A DNA stretch of 64,000 bases from Methylobacterium sp. E-045 (lineage in GTDB: Bacteria; Pseudomonadota; Alphaproteobacteria; Rhizobiales; Beijerinckiaceae). Location: positions 183,830 to 247,829 of the forward strand of contig NZ_JAKSYE010000075.1 in the NCBI RefSeq assembly GCF_022829685.1. Reading direction: 5' to 3'. Shown piece after piece: positions 50,152 to 57,835 of the stretch (positions are counted from its first letter, which is position 1; the number at the start of each line of letters is the position of its first letter). Position numbers and translations under genes: made by a program. The notes under the pieces are model-generated. The model searched no databases. It was not told where the DNA came from and worked only from the letters and a program-made list of their open reading frames with translations.

Positions 50152-51537
50152 ATGCATCTGTTGCGGAAGGATACGCCCGGGTTCTCGCTCAACCGCCGCT
50201 ACGGCCATGCCGGCCGGGCCGAGGCCGCGCCGTTCGGGCGCTCCGAGGCCGGCGGACCCGAAGTCTCCGCCTTCGCCCTCGACAACGGTCTCGACGTCGT
50301 CGTGGTGCCCGATCACCGCGCACCGGTGGTGACGCACATGGTGTGGTACCGCAACGGTTCGGCCGACGATCCGATCGGGCAGTCCGGCATCGCGCATTTC
50401 CTCGAACACCTGATGTTCAAGGGCACCGAGAAGCATCCGGTCGGCGCCTTCTCGCAAGCGGTGTCCGGCCTCGGCGGCCAGGAGAACGCCTTCACCTCCT
50501 ACGATTACACCGCCTATTTCCAGCGCGTCGCCCGCGACCACCTGAAGACCATGATGGAGTTCGAGGCCGACCGCATGACCGGTCTCGTCCTCGAGGATTC
50601 CGTGGTGGCGCCCGAGCGCGACGTGGTGCTGGAAGAGCGCCGCATGCGGGTGGAGACCGACCCCTCGGCTCAGCTCTCGGAGGCCATGGCCGCCTCGCTG
50701 TTCGTGCACCACCCCTACGGCACGCCGATCATCGGCTGGATGCACGAGATCGAGGATCTCAACCGCAGCCACGCCCTCGACTATTACAACCGCTTCTACA
50801 CCCCCGAGAACGCCATCCTGGTCGTTGCCGGCGACGTGACGCCCGATGAGGTCCGGCGGCTGGCCGACGACACCTACGGCCGCGTGACGCCGCGCGGTGC
50901 CCGGCCGGTGCGGGTGCGCGCCAGGGAGCCCGAGCCCCGCGCGCTCCGCCGGCTCAGCGTCGTCGATCCGAAGGTGGAGCAGCCGACCCTGCAGCGGCTC
51001 TATCTCACCCCCTCCTGCATGACCGCCCGCGACGGCGAGTGCCACGCCCTGGAACTGCTGGCCGAGGTGATGGGCGGCGGCTCGACCTCGTTCCTCTACC
51101 GCAAGCTGGTGATGGAGCTCGGCGTCGCCGTGAATGCCGGCGCCTGGTACATGGGCTCGGCCATCGACGACACGCGCTTCTCGGTCTACGCCATCCCCGC
51201 CGAGGGCGTGAGCCTGGAGCGCCTCGAGGACGAGGTCGACCGCGTCCTGCGCCGCGTCCCCTCCGAGGCCCTGGGTCCGGAGGCCATCGAGCGGGCCAAG
51301 ACCCGGCTCGTGGCTGAGACGGTCTATTCCTCCGACAGCCAGTCGTCGCTGGCCCGCATCTATGGCTCGGCGCTCGCCATCGGCGAGAGCATCGAGGAGG
51401 TCCGCCGCTGGCCGTCCGATATCGAGGGCGTGACACGGGATCGCCTCGCTGCCGTCGCCGAGCGCTACCTGATCCCCGCCCGCTCCGTCACCGGATACCT
51501 GACCAAGACGCGCGATCCCGACGCCGCCGTCGCGTGA
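50152..51537 (+). CDS. M16-family zinc metallopeptidase (catalytic member)
   Basis: A 461-aa pitrilysin-like protease. The inverted zinc motif HFLEH is at residues 82-86 in SGIAHFLEHLMFKGTE, and a downstream glutamate region (LEERRMRVETDPSA) is also seen. The second M16 half has ILVVAGDVTP and GGGSTSFLYRKLVMELG. There is no signal peptide, so its location is unclear. It is 64 bases upstream of a second M16 gene without the motif, the usual active/inactive pair. Confidence 0.93.
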   Translation: MHLLRKDTPGFSLNRRYGHAGRAEAAPFGRSEAGGPEVSAFALDNGLDVVVVPDHRAPVVTHMVWYRNGSADDPIGQSGIAHFLEHLMFKGTEKHPVGAFSQAVSGLGGQENAFTSYDYTAYFQRVARDHLKTMMEFEADRMTGLVLEDSVVAPERDVVLEERRMRVETDPSAQLSEAMAASLFVHHPYGTPIIGWMHEIEDLNRSHALDYYNRFYTPENAILVVAGDVTPDEVRRLADDTYGRVTPRGARPVRVRAREPEPRALRRLSVVDPKVEQPTLQRLYLTPSCMTARDGECHALELLAEVMGGGSTSFLYRKLVMELGVAVNAGAWYMGSAIDDTRFSVYAIPAEGVSLERLEDEVDRVLRRVPSEALGPEAIERAKTRLVAETVYSSDSQSSLARIYGSALAIGESIEEVRRWPSDIEGVTRDRLAAVAERYLIPARSVTGYLTKTRDPDAAVA

Positions 51538-51601
51538 GGCGACCCTTACGCACGATCCCGTCGATTCCGGCCCGGGCGCCCAGAAGAAGAATGAGGTTCT
51601 T

Positions 51602-52903
51602 ATGAACTCGGTCGAAGCCAATCTGGTCGATACCGCCGCCCGCAGCGCGAACGCTCCCACGCTGGCGCTTCCGGTGGCCGCCGCCGCCGGTATCGAAGCC
51701 TGGCACGTGGAATCGCCCGTGGTGCCGATGATCGCCCTCGCCTTCACCTTCGAGGGAGGGGCGGCTCAGGACCCGGAGGGCAAGGGCGGCGTGGCGCAGA
51801 TGCTGGCGCGCCTCCTCGACGAGGGCGCCGGCGACCTCTCCTCCGACGCCTTCCAGGAGCGTCTGGCGGCGCGGGCCATCGAATTGTCGTTCCATGCCGG
51901 CGCCGACGCCGTGGGCGGCTCCCTCAAGATGCTGGTCAAGCACGCCGACGAGGCCATCGACCTCCTCGCCCTGGCGCTGGCCAAGCCGCGCTTCGACCCC
52001 GACGCCATCGAGCGGGTGCGGGCCCAGACGCTGGCCGGCCTGCGCTACCAGCAGAACGATCCGGGTGTGATGGCCTCGCGCCGCTTCTTCGCGGAAGCCT
52101 ATGCCGGCCATCCCTATGCCCGCCCCTCGTCGGGCACGCCGGAGAGCATCGCGGCCATCACCCGCGACGACCTCGTGGCGATGCACCGGCGCATCATTGG
52201 TCGCGGCGGTCTGAAGGTGGCGGCCGTCGGCGCCATCGATTCTGAGCGTCTGGCCGACGCCCTCAACCGCGCCTTCGGTGTCCTCGACGAGGCCGGGCCG
52301 CTGAACGCCGTGCCGCAGACCCAGGTCGGCCAGCTCGGCCGCCGCGTCGTCGTCGATATCGACGTGCCGCAATCGGTCCTGCGCTTCGGCATGGGCGGCG
52401 TGCCGTGGAAGGACCCGGACTTCATCCCCGCCTACGTGCTCAACCACATCCTCGGAGGCGGCTCCTTCACGTCGCGCCTGTTCCAGGAAGTGCGCGAGAA
52501 GCGGGGGCTGGCCTATTCCGTGGGCACCTCCCTGGTCAGCCACCGCGCCAGCGCCATGACCTGGGGCTACACCGCCACCAAGAACGAGCGCGTCGGCGAA
52601 GCCCTGTCGGTGATCGGCGACGAGATCGGCCGCCTCATCAGCGACGGCCCGTCCGACGAGGAGCTTCAGAAGGCCAAGGACTACCTCACCGGCTCCTATG
52701 CCCTCGGCTTCGACACCTCGACCAAGATCGCGCATCAGCTCGTGCAGATCTCCTTCGAGGGGCTGGGCATGGATTACTTCGCCCGCCGCAACGAGATGGT
52801 GACGAACGTGACCCAGGCGGACATCCGCCGCGCCGGCGCCCGCACCTTCGCCGATGGCAGGATGCTGGTGGTGGCCGCAGGGCGACCGACCGATTTTCTG
52901 TAG
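51602..52903 (+). CDS. M16-family peptidase-like partner lacking the zinc motif
   Basis: A 433-aa homologue of the preceding gene. Where HxxEH should be it reads G-V-A-Q-M-L-A-R-L-L, so zinc binding is lost. The C-terminal binding half is intact (NHILGGGSFTSRLFQEVREKRGLAYSVGT). In other bacteria such pairs form heterodimers, with the inactive chain providing the substrate-binding R-Y-type region. Confidence 0.92.
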   Translation: MNSVEANLVDTAARSANAPTLALPVAAAAGIEAWHVESPVVPMIALAFTFEGGAAQDPEGKGGVAQMLARLLDEGAGDLSSDAFQERLAARAIELSFHAGADAVGGSLKMLVKHADEAIDLLALALAKPRFDPDAIERVRAQTLAGLRYQQNDPGVMASRRFFAEAYAGHPYARPSSGTPESIAAITRDDLVAMHRRIIGRGGLKVAAVGAIDSERLADALNRAFGVLDEAGPLNAVPQTQVGQLGRRVVVDIDVPQSVLRFGMGGVPWKDPDFIPAYVLNHILGGGSFTSRLFQEVREKRGLAYSVGTSLVSHRASAMTWGYTATKNERVGEALSVIGDEIGRLISDGPSDEELQKAKDYLTGSYALGFDTSTKIAHQLVQISFEGLGMDYFARRNEMVTNVTQADIRRAGARTFADGRMLVVAAGRPTDFL

Positions 52904-52937
52904 GATCGCGTCTTCCACGCCTCCATAACGGTCGCGG

Positions 52938-52962
52938 CTCTCTTCCCGCCAAGCGGGGAGAG
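52938..52962. repeat. G-rich hairpin after the M16 pair
   Basis: An imperfect stem ctctcttcccgc / gcggggagag with a 3-base loop, 34 bases after the stop codon. It resembles the hairpins at 48508 and 60275 and may stabilise or end the M16 transcript. Confidence 0.5.
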
Positions 52963-53105
52963 GGGATGCGCTCCAAGCGCGAACGAGACCATCCCGATCG
53001 CGTGCTCGCCCCTCTCCATCACCGTCCGGCACGACCGTTGCCAGGACCGGTCACGTCCTGCATTCAGGGTCGGTGATGGCCTCTGGGGCTTAGGGGAGAG
53101 TGGGA

Positions 53106-53702
53106 ATGAGACGCTGCGTTCGAGTTCTGCCGGGTCTGATGTTGGGCCTGATGGCTGGTCCCGCCCTGGCGCATACCGGGCAGGGCGATGCGTCGGGCCT
53201 CGCCCATGGGTTCCTGCACCCGCTGACCGGTCTCGACCACATGCTCGCCATGGTAGCCGTGGGGCTCGTCGCCGTGCAGGTGGGCGGCCGGGCGATGCTC
53301 CTCGTGCCGCTGTCGTTCATCGGCATGATGGTTTTGGGCGGCGCCCTCGGCGCGGCCGGCGTGGCGCTCCCGCATGTGGAGACCGCCATCGCCCTGTCCG
53401 TGGCCGTGCTCGGTGCCGCCGTCGCCCTGCGGCTGACGATGCCGGTCGCGGCGGCCATGGCCCTCGTGGGCTTCTTCGCGGTGTTCCACGGCCATGCGCA
53501 CGGCGCCGAGATGCCGGAGGCGGTCTCCGGTCTCGCCTACGGTGCCGGCTTCGTGGCCGCCACCGCCCTGCTTCATGCTGTGGGCCTCGGTCTCTGCCTC
53601 GGCATGGGCCGTATCGGCGAGGGGACTGGGCGCCCGGCGCTGCGGGTTGCCGGCGCGGCCTTCGCCGCCGCCGGCCTCGGCCTCCTGGCCGGCGCCTTCT
53701 GA
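53106..53702 (+). CDS. HupE/UreJ-family membrane protein
   Basis: A 198-aa protein with a signal peptide (GLMLGLMAGPALA-HTG). Six or so hydrophobic segments follow. The family motif HPLTGLDHMLAMVAVGL is near residue 38, and FAVFHGHAHGAEMP is near residue 120. Members move nickel or cobalt for hydrogenase and urease, yet no Ni-enzyme gene is nearby. ATG at 53106 follows GGGGAGAG. Confidence 0.88.
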   Translation: MRRCVRVLPGLMLGLMAGPALAHTGQGDASGLAHGFLHPLTGLDHMLAMVAVGLVAVQVGGRAMLLVPLSFIGMMVLGGALGAAGVALPHVETAIALSVAVLGAAVALRLTMPVAAAMALVGFFAVFHGHAHGAEMPEAVSGLAYGAGFVAATALLHAVGLGLCLGMGRIGEGTGRPALRVAGAAFAAAGLGLLAGAF

Positions 53703-53711
53703 AGCCGAAGC

Positions 53712-54335
53712 CTACAGCGTTCGCGCCAGGGCCCCGGCCTCGGCGCGGGCCCGCTCGCGGGATTGCCGGTCGAGATCGGCTCCCATCAGACCCTTCTCCA
53801 CAGCGATCTGGTGGACGTCGGTGACACCGACCATGCGTAGCCACGTCGCCATGTAGGTCGATTGGTGGTCGTAGATCTCGGCGGGGAAATCCTCGCCGAT
53901 GGCGACGCCCCGCGCATTGACGACGACGGCCGTCGCCTTGAGCATCCCGTTCTGGCCGCGCTCGTCGAAGGTGAAGAGCAGGTCCTTCTGGGAGACCAGG
54001 TCGAACAGGTGCTTGAGCTTGTAGGGGATCGTGTAGTTCCACATCGGCACCGCGAACAGGAGCAGATCGGCGGCCTGGAACCTGGCCGCCAGGGCGCGGA
54101 TCGCGACCCAGGCCTCCTCCTGCGCCGGACTCAGGGCGTCGCCCGCCAGCGCCGCGTATTTGCCGGCGAGCGCCTCCCCGTCGAACTCCGGAAGCGGTGT
54201 GTTCCAGACGTCGAGGACGTCCGCCGTTCCCTCCGGATGCGTCTCACCCCAGGCGTCGAGGAAGGCGCGGGCGACCTCGATCGACGCGGAACGCTCCTTG
54301 CGCGGCGATGCTTCGACGTAGAGCAGATGGGGCAT
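53712..54335 (-). CDS. azoR: FMN-dependent NADH:quinone reductase / azoreductase
   Basis: A 207-aa flavodoxin-fold enzyme. The FMN phosphate-binding loop is EASPRKERSAS (residues 8-18), and FAVPMWNYTIPYKLKHLFDLV is the signature of the AzoR/AcpD group. It reduces quinones by two electrons and also azo dyes. It is divergent from a ring-cleaving dioxygenase gene with 154 bases between them, which suggests shared control of quinone or electrophile detoxification. Confidence 0.88.
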   Translation of the reverse strand: MPHLLYVEASPRKERSASIEVARAFLDAWGETHPEGTADVLDVWNTPLPEFDGEALAGKYAALAGDALSPAQEEAWVAIRALAARFQAADLLLFAVPMWNYTIPYKLKHLFDLVSQKDLLFTFDERGQNGMLKATAVVVNARGVAIGEDFPAEIYDHQSTYMATWLRMVGVTDVHQIAVEKGLMGADLDRQSRERARAEAGALARTL

Positions 54336-54489
54336 TCAGGGGACTCCGGTTGCCTGTCGTGCGGAAGATGTATCGCGCATCCCGCTCGAGCCCAGGGGGG
54401 GCCGCTTGTCCCGATGATCCGGCTCGCCATCGCATTCCTGCGAAGGACGACCCATCTCAGCGGGACATCGTCATTCGCAGGACAGGCCG

Positions 54490-55425
54490 ATGCAGCTCAC
54501 CGGACTTCATCACCTCACCGCCATCACCGCGCGGGCCGCGGACAACGCTGCCTTCTACACGCGAACCCTCGGGCTGAGGCTCGTGAAGAAGACGGTGAAC
54601 CAGGACGACGTCTCGGCCTACCACCTGTTCTACGCCGACGGCATCGCCGCGCCCGGCACCGACATGACCTTCTTCGACTGGCCGGCGCCGCCCGAGCGCC
54701 GCGGCACCGACAGTATCGTCCGGACGGCGTTCCGCGTCTCGGGCGACGGCACGATCGCCTGGTGGCACGACCATCTCGCCCGCCAGGGCGTGACGCACCA
54801 AGAGCCGCTCCTGCGTGACGGCCGCCTCACCCTGGATTTCGAGGATCGGGAAGGCCAGCGCCTGATGCTGGTGGATGACGGCGGTGCTGGAGACGCCCAT
54901 CCCTGGCCCGCCAGCCCGGTGCCGGTGGAGCGCCAGATCCGGGGTCTGGGACCGATTCGCCTGAGCGTTGCTCGGATCGGGGCGACGGAGGCCGTGCTCG
55001 CCGAGGTGCTCGGCATGAGCCGCGCCCGGAGCTATGACGTGCCGGAAGGCGAGGTTCGCGTCTGGCAGATGGGCGAGGGCGGGGCGGGAGCCGAGTTGCA
55101 CCTCCTGGCCGAACCCGGCCTGCCGCCCGCCCGGCAGGGAGCGGGGGCGGTCCACCACGTCGCCTTCCGCATCCCCGATGCGGATTACGCAGCCTGGGCC
55201 GACCGGCTGAAGCAGCGCCGCATGCCATCGAGCGGGCCGGTGGACCGCTACTACTTCCGAAGCCTGTACTTCCGTGAGCCCAACGGAATCCTGTTCGAGA
55301 TCGCCACCGACGGACCGGGCTTCACCGCCGACGAGCCGTTGGAGACCCTGGGCGAGCGCTTGTCCCTGCCGCCCTTCCTCGAAGACCGCCGCGCCGAGAT
55401 CGAAGCGGGGCTGAAGCCCCTGTAA
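54490..55425 (+). CDS. VOC-family ring-cleaving dioxygenase (MhqO/LinE-like)
   Basis: A 311-aa protein of two glyoxalase-fold halves. [36 protein letters not shown] is diagnostic of the hydroquinone-dioxygenase group. The second-half metal residues are visible in [11 protein letters not shown] and [18 protein letters not shown]. In Bacillus MhqO and an azoreductase belong to a quinone-stress regulon. Here the gene is divergent from azoR, which supports the same role. No MhqR-like gene is adjacent. Confidence 0.86.
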   Translation: MQLTGLHHLTAITARAADNAAFYTRTLGLRLVKKTVNQDDVSAYHLFYADGIAAPGTDMTFFDWPAPPERRGTDSIVRTAFRVSGDGTIAWWHDHLARQGVTHQEPLLRDGRLTLDFEDREGQRLMLVDDGGAGDAHPWPASPVPVERQIRGLGPIRLSVARIGATEAVLAEVLGMSRARSYDVPEGEVRVWQMGEGGAGAELHLLAEPGLPPARQGAGAVHHVAFRIPDADYAAWADRLKQRRMPSSGPVDRYYFRSLYFREPNGILFEIATDGPGFTADEPLETLGERLSLPPFLEDRRAEIEAGLKPL

Positions 55426-55823
55426 TCGCAAGGTCGCCGGAGCAGACGGGTCTGCCGGGAGATGATCGCCGAGACGGACTGGCTGCGGCCGGGCGGGTGA
55501 TGAAACCGGAGAGGGATGCCGCTCCCTCGGGGTGTCGGCATCTCTCGTCCGTGTGTCCGCCATCCCGGCGACGGTCACCGGATTCGTCTCCGAACCCCTG
55601 TCCCGCGATCGTACCTGCCATGTTCGTACCTGCCATGTCATGAGCCGGAATCGGGGCGCGATCACATCCCCCGTGGCCGGGATGCCTCTAAGTCAGAGCG
55701 ATTCCAGACAGTTGGCGGTTTCATTGCCTGCGCGCCTGCTATGCCTTGACGGGCGCGCCGCAGGTGCGAGAAGACCCGGCTGAAAGCCGAGATTCGCAAG
55801 CGAAGTTTGAGACGGACCCGTCG
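55426..55823. other. Intergenic region upstream of the fpr-bioD operon
   Basis: About 400 bases without a supported gene. It contains an exact 15-bp tandem duplication at 55609-55638. The rest is high-GC with no clear operator. Confidence 0.5.
55609..55638. repeat. Exact 15-bp tandem duplication upstream of fpr
   Basis: tcgtacctgccatgt occurs twice head-to-tail with no spacer. It lies about 185 bp before the fpr start. It could be a duplicated activator site or a chance slippage product. Confidence 0.75.
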
Positions 55824-56597
55824 ATGAGCAAGTTCAACGAGGAGCGCGTGCTGAGCGTCCACCACTGGACCGACACGCTGTTCTCCTTCCGCACCACCCG
55901 CGATCCCGCGTTCCGCTTCCGCAACGGCGAGTTCGTGATGATGGGCATCGAAGTGGAGGGTCGTCCTCTGCTGCGCGCCTACAGCGTGGTCTCGGCCAAT
56001 TACGAGGAGGAACTCGAGTTCTTCTCGATCAAGGTCGAGAACGGCCCACTCACCTCGCGGCTGCAGCACCTCAAGGTCGGCGATCCGATCATCGTCGGCA
56101 AGAAGCCCACCGGCACCCTGGTCCTCGACAATCTGATGCCGGGCAAGAACCTCTATCTCCTCGGCACCGGCACGGGCCTCGCGCCCTTCATGTCGATCAT
56201 CAAGGACCCGGAGACCTACGAGCGCTTCGAGAAGGTCGTCCTCGTCCACGGCTGCCGGCAGGTCTCGGAACTCGCCTATGGCGAGACGATCACGCAGGAA
56301 CTGCCCAACCACGAGTTCCTCGGCGAGGTCATCACCGCCGGCCTGATCTATTACCCCACCGTCACCCGCGAGCCGTTCCGCAACCGCGGCCGGATCACCG
56401 ACCTGATGACCTCGGGCAAGCTGTTCGCGGATATCGGCCTGCCGCCGATGTCGGTGGAGAACGACCGGTTCATGCTGTGCGGCTCGCCGGACATGATCCG
56501 CGACACCCGCGAGATGCTGACCAGCGGCGGTTATGTCGAGGGCAACCACGGCGAGGCCGGCCACTACGTCATCGAGAAGGCTTTCGTCGAGAAGTGA
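55824..56597 (+). CDS. fpr: Ferredoxin/flavodoxin-NADP+ reductase
   Basis: A 257-aa FAD enzyme. The FAD-binding motif RAYSVVS is near residue 53, and GTLVLDNLMPGKNLYLLGTGTGLAPFMSII contains the NADP loop. FMLCGSPDMI and the C-terminal VEGNHGEAGHYVIEKAFVEK are typical of the bacterial plant-type FNR. It moves electrons between NADPH and ferredoxin or flavodoxin. ATG at 55824 starts the conserved fold. Its stop overlaps the bioD GTG (GTGA). Confidence 0.94.
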   Translation: MSKFNEERVLSVHHWTDTLFSFRTTRDPAFRFRNGEFVMMGIEVEGRPLLRAYSVVSANYEEELEFFSIKVENGPLTSRLQHLKVGDPIIVGKKPTGTLVLDNLMPGKNLYLLGTGTGLAPFMSIIKDPETYERFEKVVLVHGCRQVSELAYGETITQELPNHEFLGEVITAGLIYYPTVTREPFRNRGRITDLMTSGKLFADIGLPPMSVENDRFMLCGSPDMIRDTREMLTSGGYVEGNHGEAGHYVIEKAFVEK

Positions 56598-57277
56598 GCG
56601 CGCGTGCCCACGCCGTCTTCGTCGCCGGCGCCGGGACCGAAATCGGCAAGACCTACGTCACCGCTTCCCTGACGCGCGCCCTGCGCCGCCGGGGAAGCAC
56701 GGTGTCGACCCTGAAGCCCCTGGCGAGCGGTGTCCCGCCCTTCGTCGATCCGGGGTTTCGCGAGAGCGACACGGCGATCCTTCTGGAGGCCCAGGGATTG
56801 CCGCTGACGCCCGAGACGGTGGAGGCCTGCTCCCCCTGGCGCTTTCTCGCGCCGCTCAGCCCCGATCTCGCCGCCGCGTGCGAAGGCCGGAGCCTGCGCC
56901 TGTCCGACCTCGTCGGCTGGTGTGAGGCACGGCTCGAAGGGGCGGACCCGGCGACGATCCTCGTCATCGAGGGCGTCGGCGGCCTGATGAGTCCGGTGAC
57001 GGCGGAGGCCACCGGTCTCGACTGGCTCAAAGCCCTGGCGCTGCCGACCGTCCTCGTCTCCGGCAGCTATCTCGGGGCGATCAGCCACGCGCTCACCGCG
57101 GCGGAGACCCTGCGCTGTCACGGCCAGACGCTGCTCGGTGTCGTCGTCTGCGAAAGCCTCGGCGCGCCGACGTCGCCCGAGACGGTCGCCGCTGCCATCG
57201 CCCGCCATGTGTCGGCTCCGGTGGTCTGCATCGCCCGCGACGGCGAATGCCCGGAGGCGCTGGCACGGCTGGTCTAG
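56594..57277 (+). CDS. bioD: Dethiobiotin synthetase
   Basis: A 227-aa ATP-dependent carboxylase that closes the ureido ring of dethiobiotin. The P-loop GAGTEIGKTYVTASL is near residue 12. TLKPLASGV with its conserved lysine, ESDTAILLEAQG, FLAPLSPDLAA and VIEGVGGLMSP follow. The GTG start overlaps the fpr stop. It is about 14 kb from bioA and about 17 kb from bioF, so the pathway is dispersed. Confidence 0.95.
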   Translation: MSARAHAVFVAGAGTEIGKTYVTASLTRALRRRGSTVSTLKPLASGVPPFVDPGFRESDTAILLEAQGLPLTPETVEACSPWRFLAPLSPDLAAACEGRSLRLSDLVGWCEARLEGADPATILVIEGVGGLMSPVTAEATGLDWLKALALPTVLVSGSYLGAISHALTAAETLRCHGQTLLGVVVCESLGAPTSPETVAAAIARHVSAPVVCIARDGECPEALARLV

Positions 57278-57835
57278 GCCTTATCCCAAGTCCCGCTGAC
57301 CCCGACCCATAGGTTGGTGTCGGTGAGGTCCGGCGGATGACCGCCGCCGCGCCGTCGCGCGGGCAGCCCTCGATGAGTCAGGCGCTTCGAGGACTGGTAT
57401 TACACCCGGAGCGGCAGGACCCCGGAGCGGCAGGACGGAGTGAGGGAGAAGCCTCGATCACGGGATCGGCCATGGGCGTTTCCGGAAATCTGTGATCGTC
57501 GCCCCTCATGATCTTCGAACGAGACGTTGCGTGGGTCTCGATTTCGCGTCGGCCGATCGGCATTGCCACTGTGGCAAGCGAGCGGACAGGTCCCCTCGGT
57601 GCGGGAGCCGTGCACGGTTTCCTCACCTGCCCGCTGTTATGGCGGCCATCCCTGGACTGCGGACCCGCGACCGCTAGAGCTGCGCCCGACCACGTTGGGT
57701 CGGAGCACACCTCTAGATCTTTGTTTTGTCGCACTCTTTTTCGCCGAACCGGCATCCACTTTGGCGGAGAGCGCTCTAGGTTGGGTCAGGCGGAAACGGA
57801 GTGCGTTCGGCCTATTCGCGGAAGGAAACGCCCCC
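57278..57835. other. Long kup leader region with a dispersed repeat
   Basis: About 560 bases between bioD and kup. Its second half is filled by repeat copy C (57674-57779). The first half has only weak open frames. Open reading continues through it in the kup frame, but that part translates the repeat and is not likely coding. Confidence 0.55.
57674..57779 (-). repeat. Dispersed Rhizobiales-type intergenic repeat, copy C
   Basis: About 106 bp whose reverse complement aligns with copy A at 20559-20662. Both share tagagcgctct, ggatgccggttcggcgaaaaagag, caaaacaa, and a terminal tgcgcccgacc hairpin arm. It ends 57 bases before the kup start. Confidence 0.8.
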
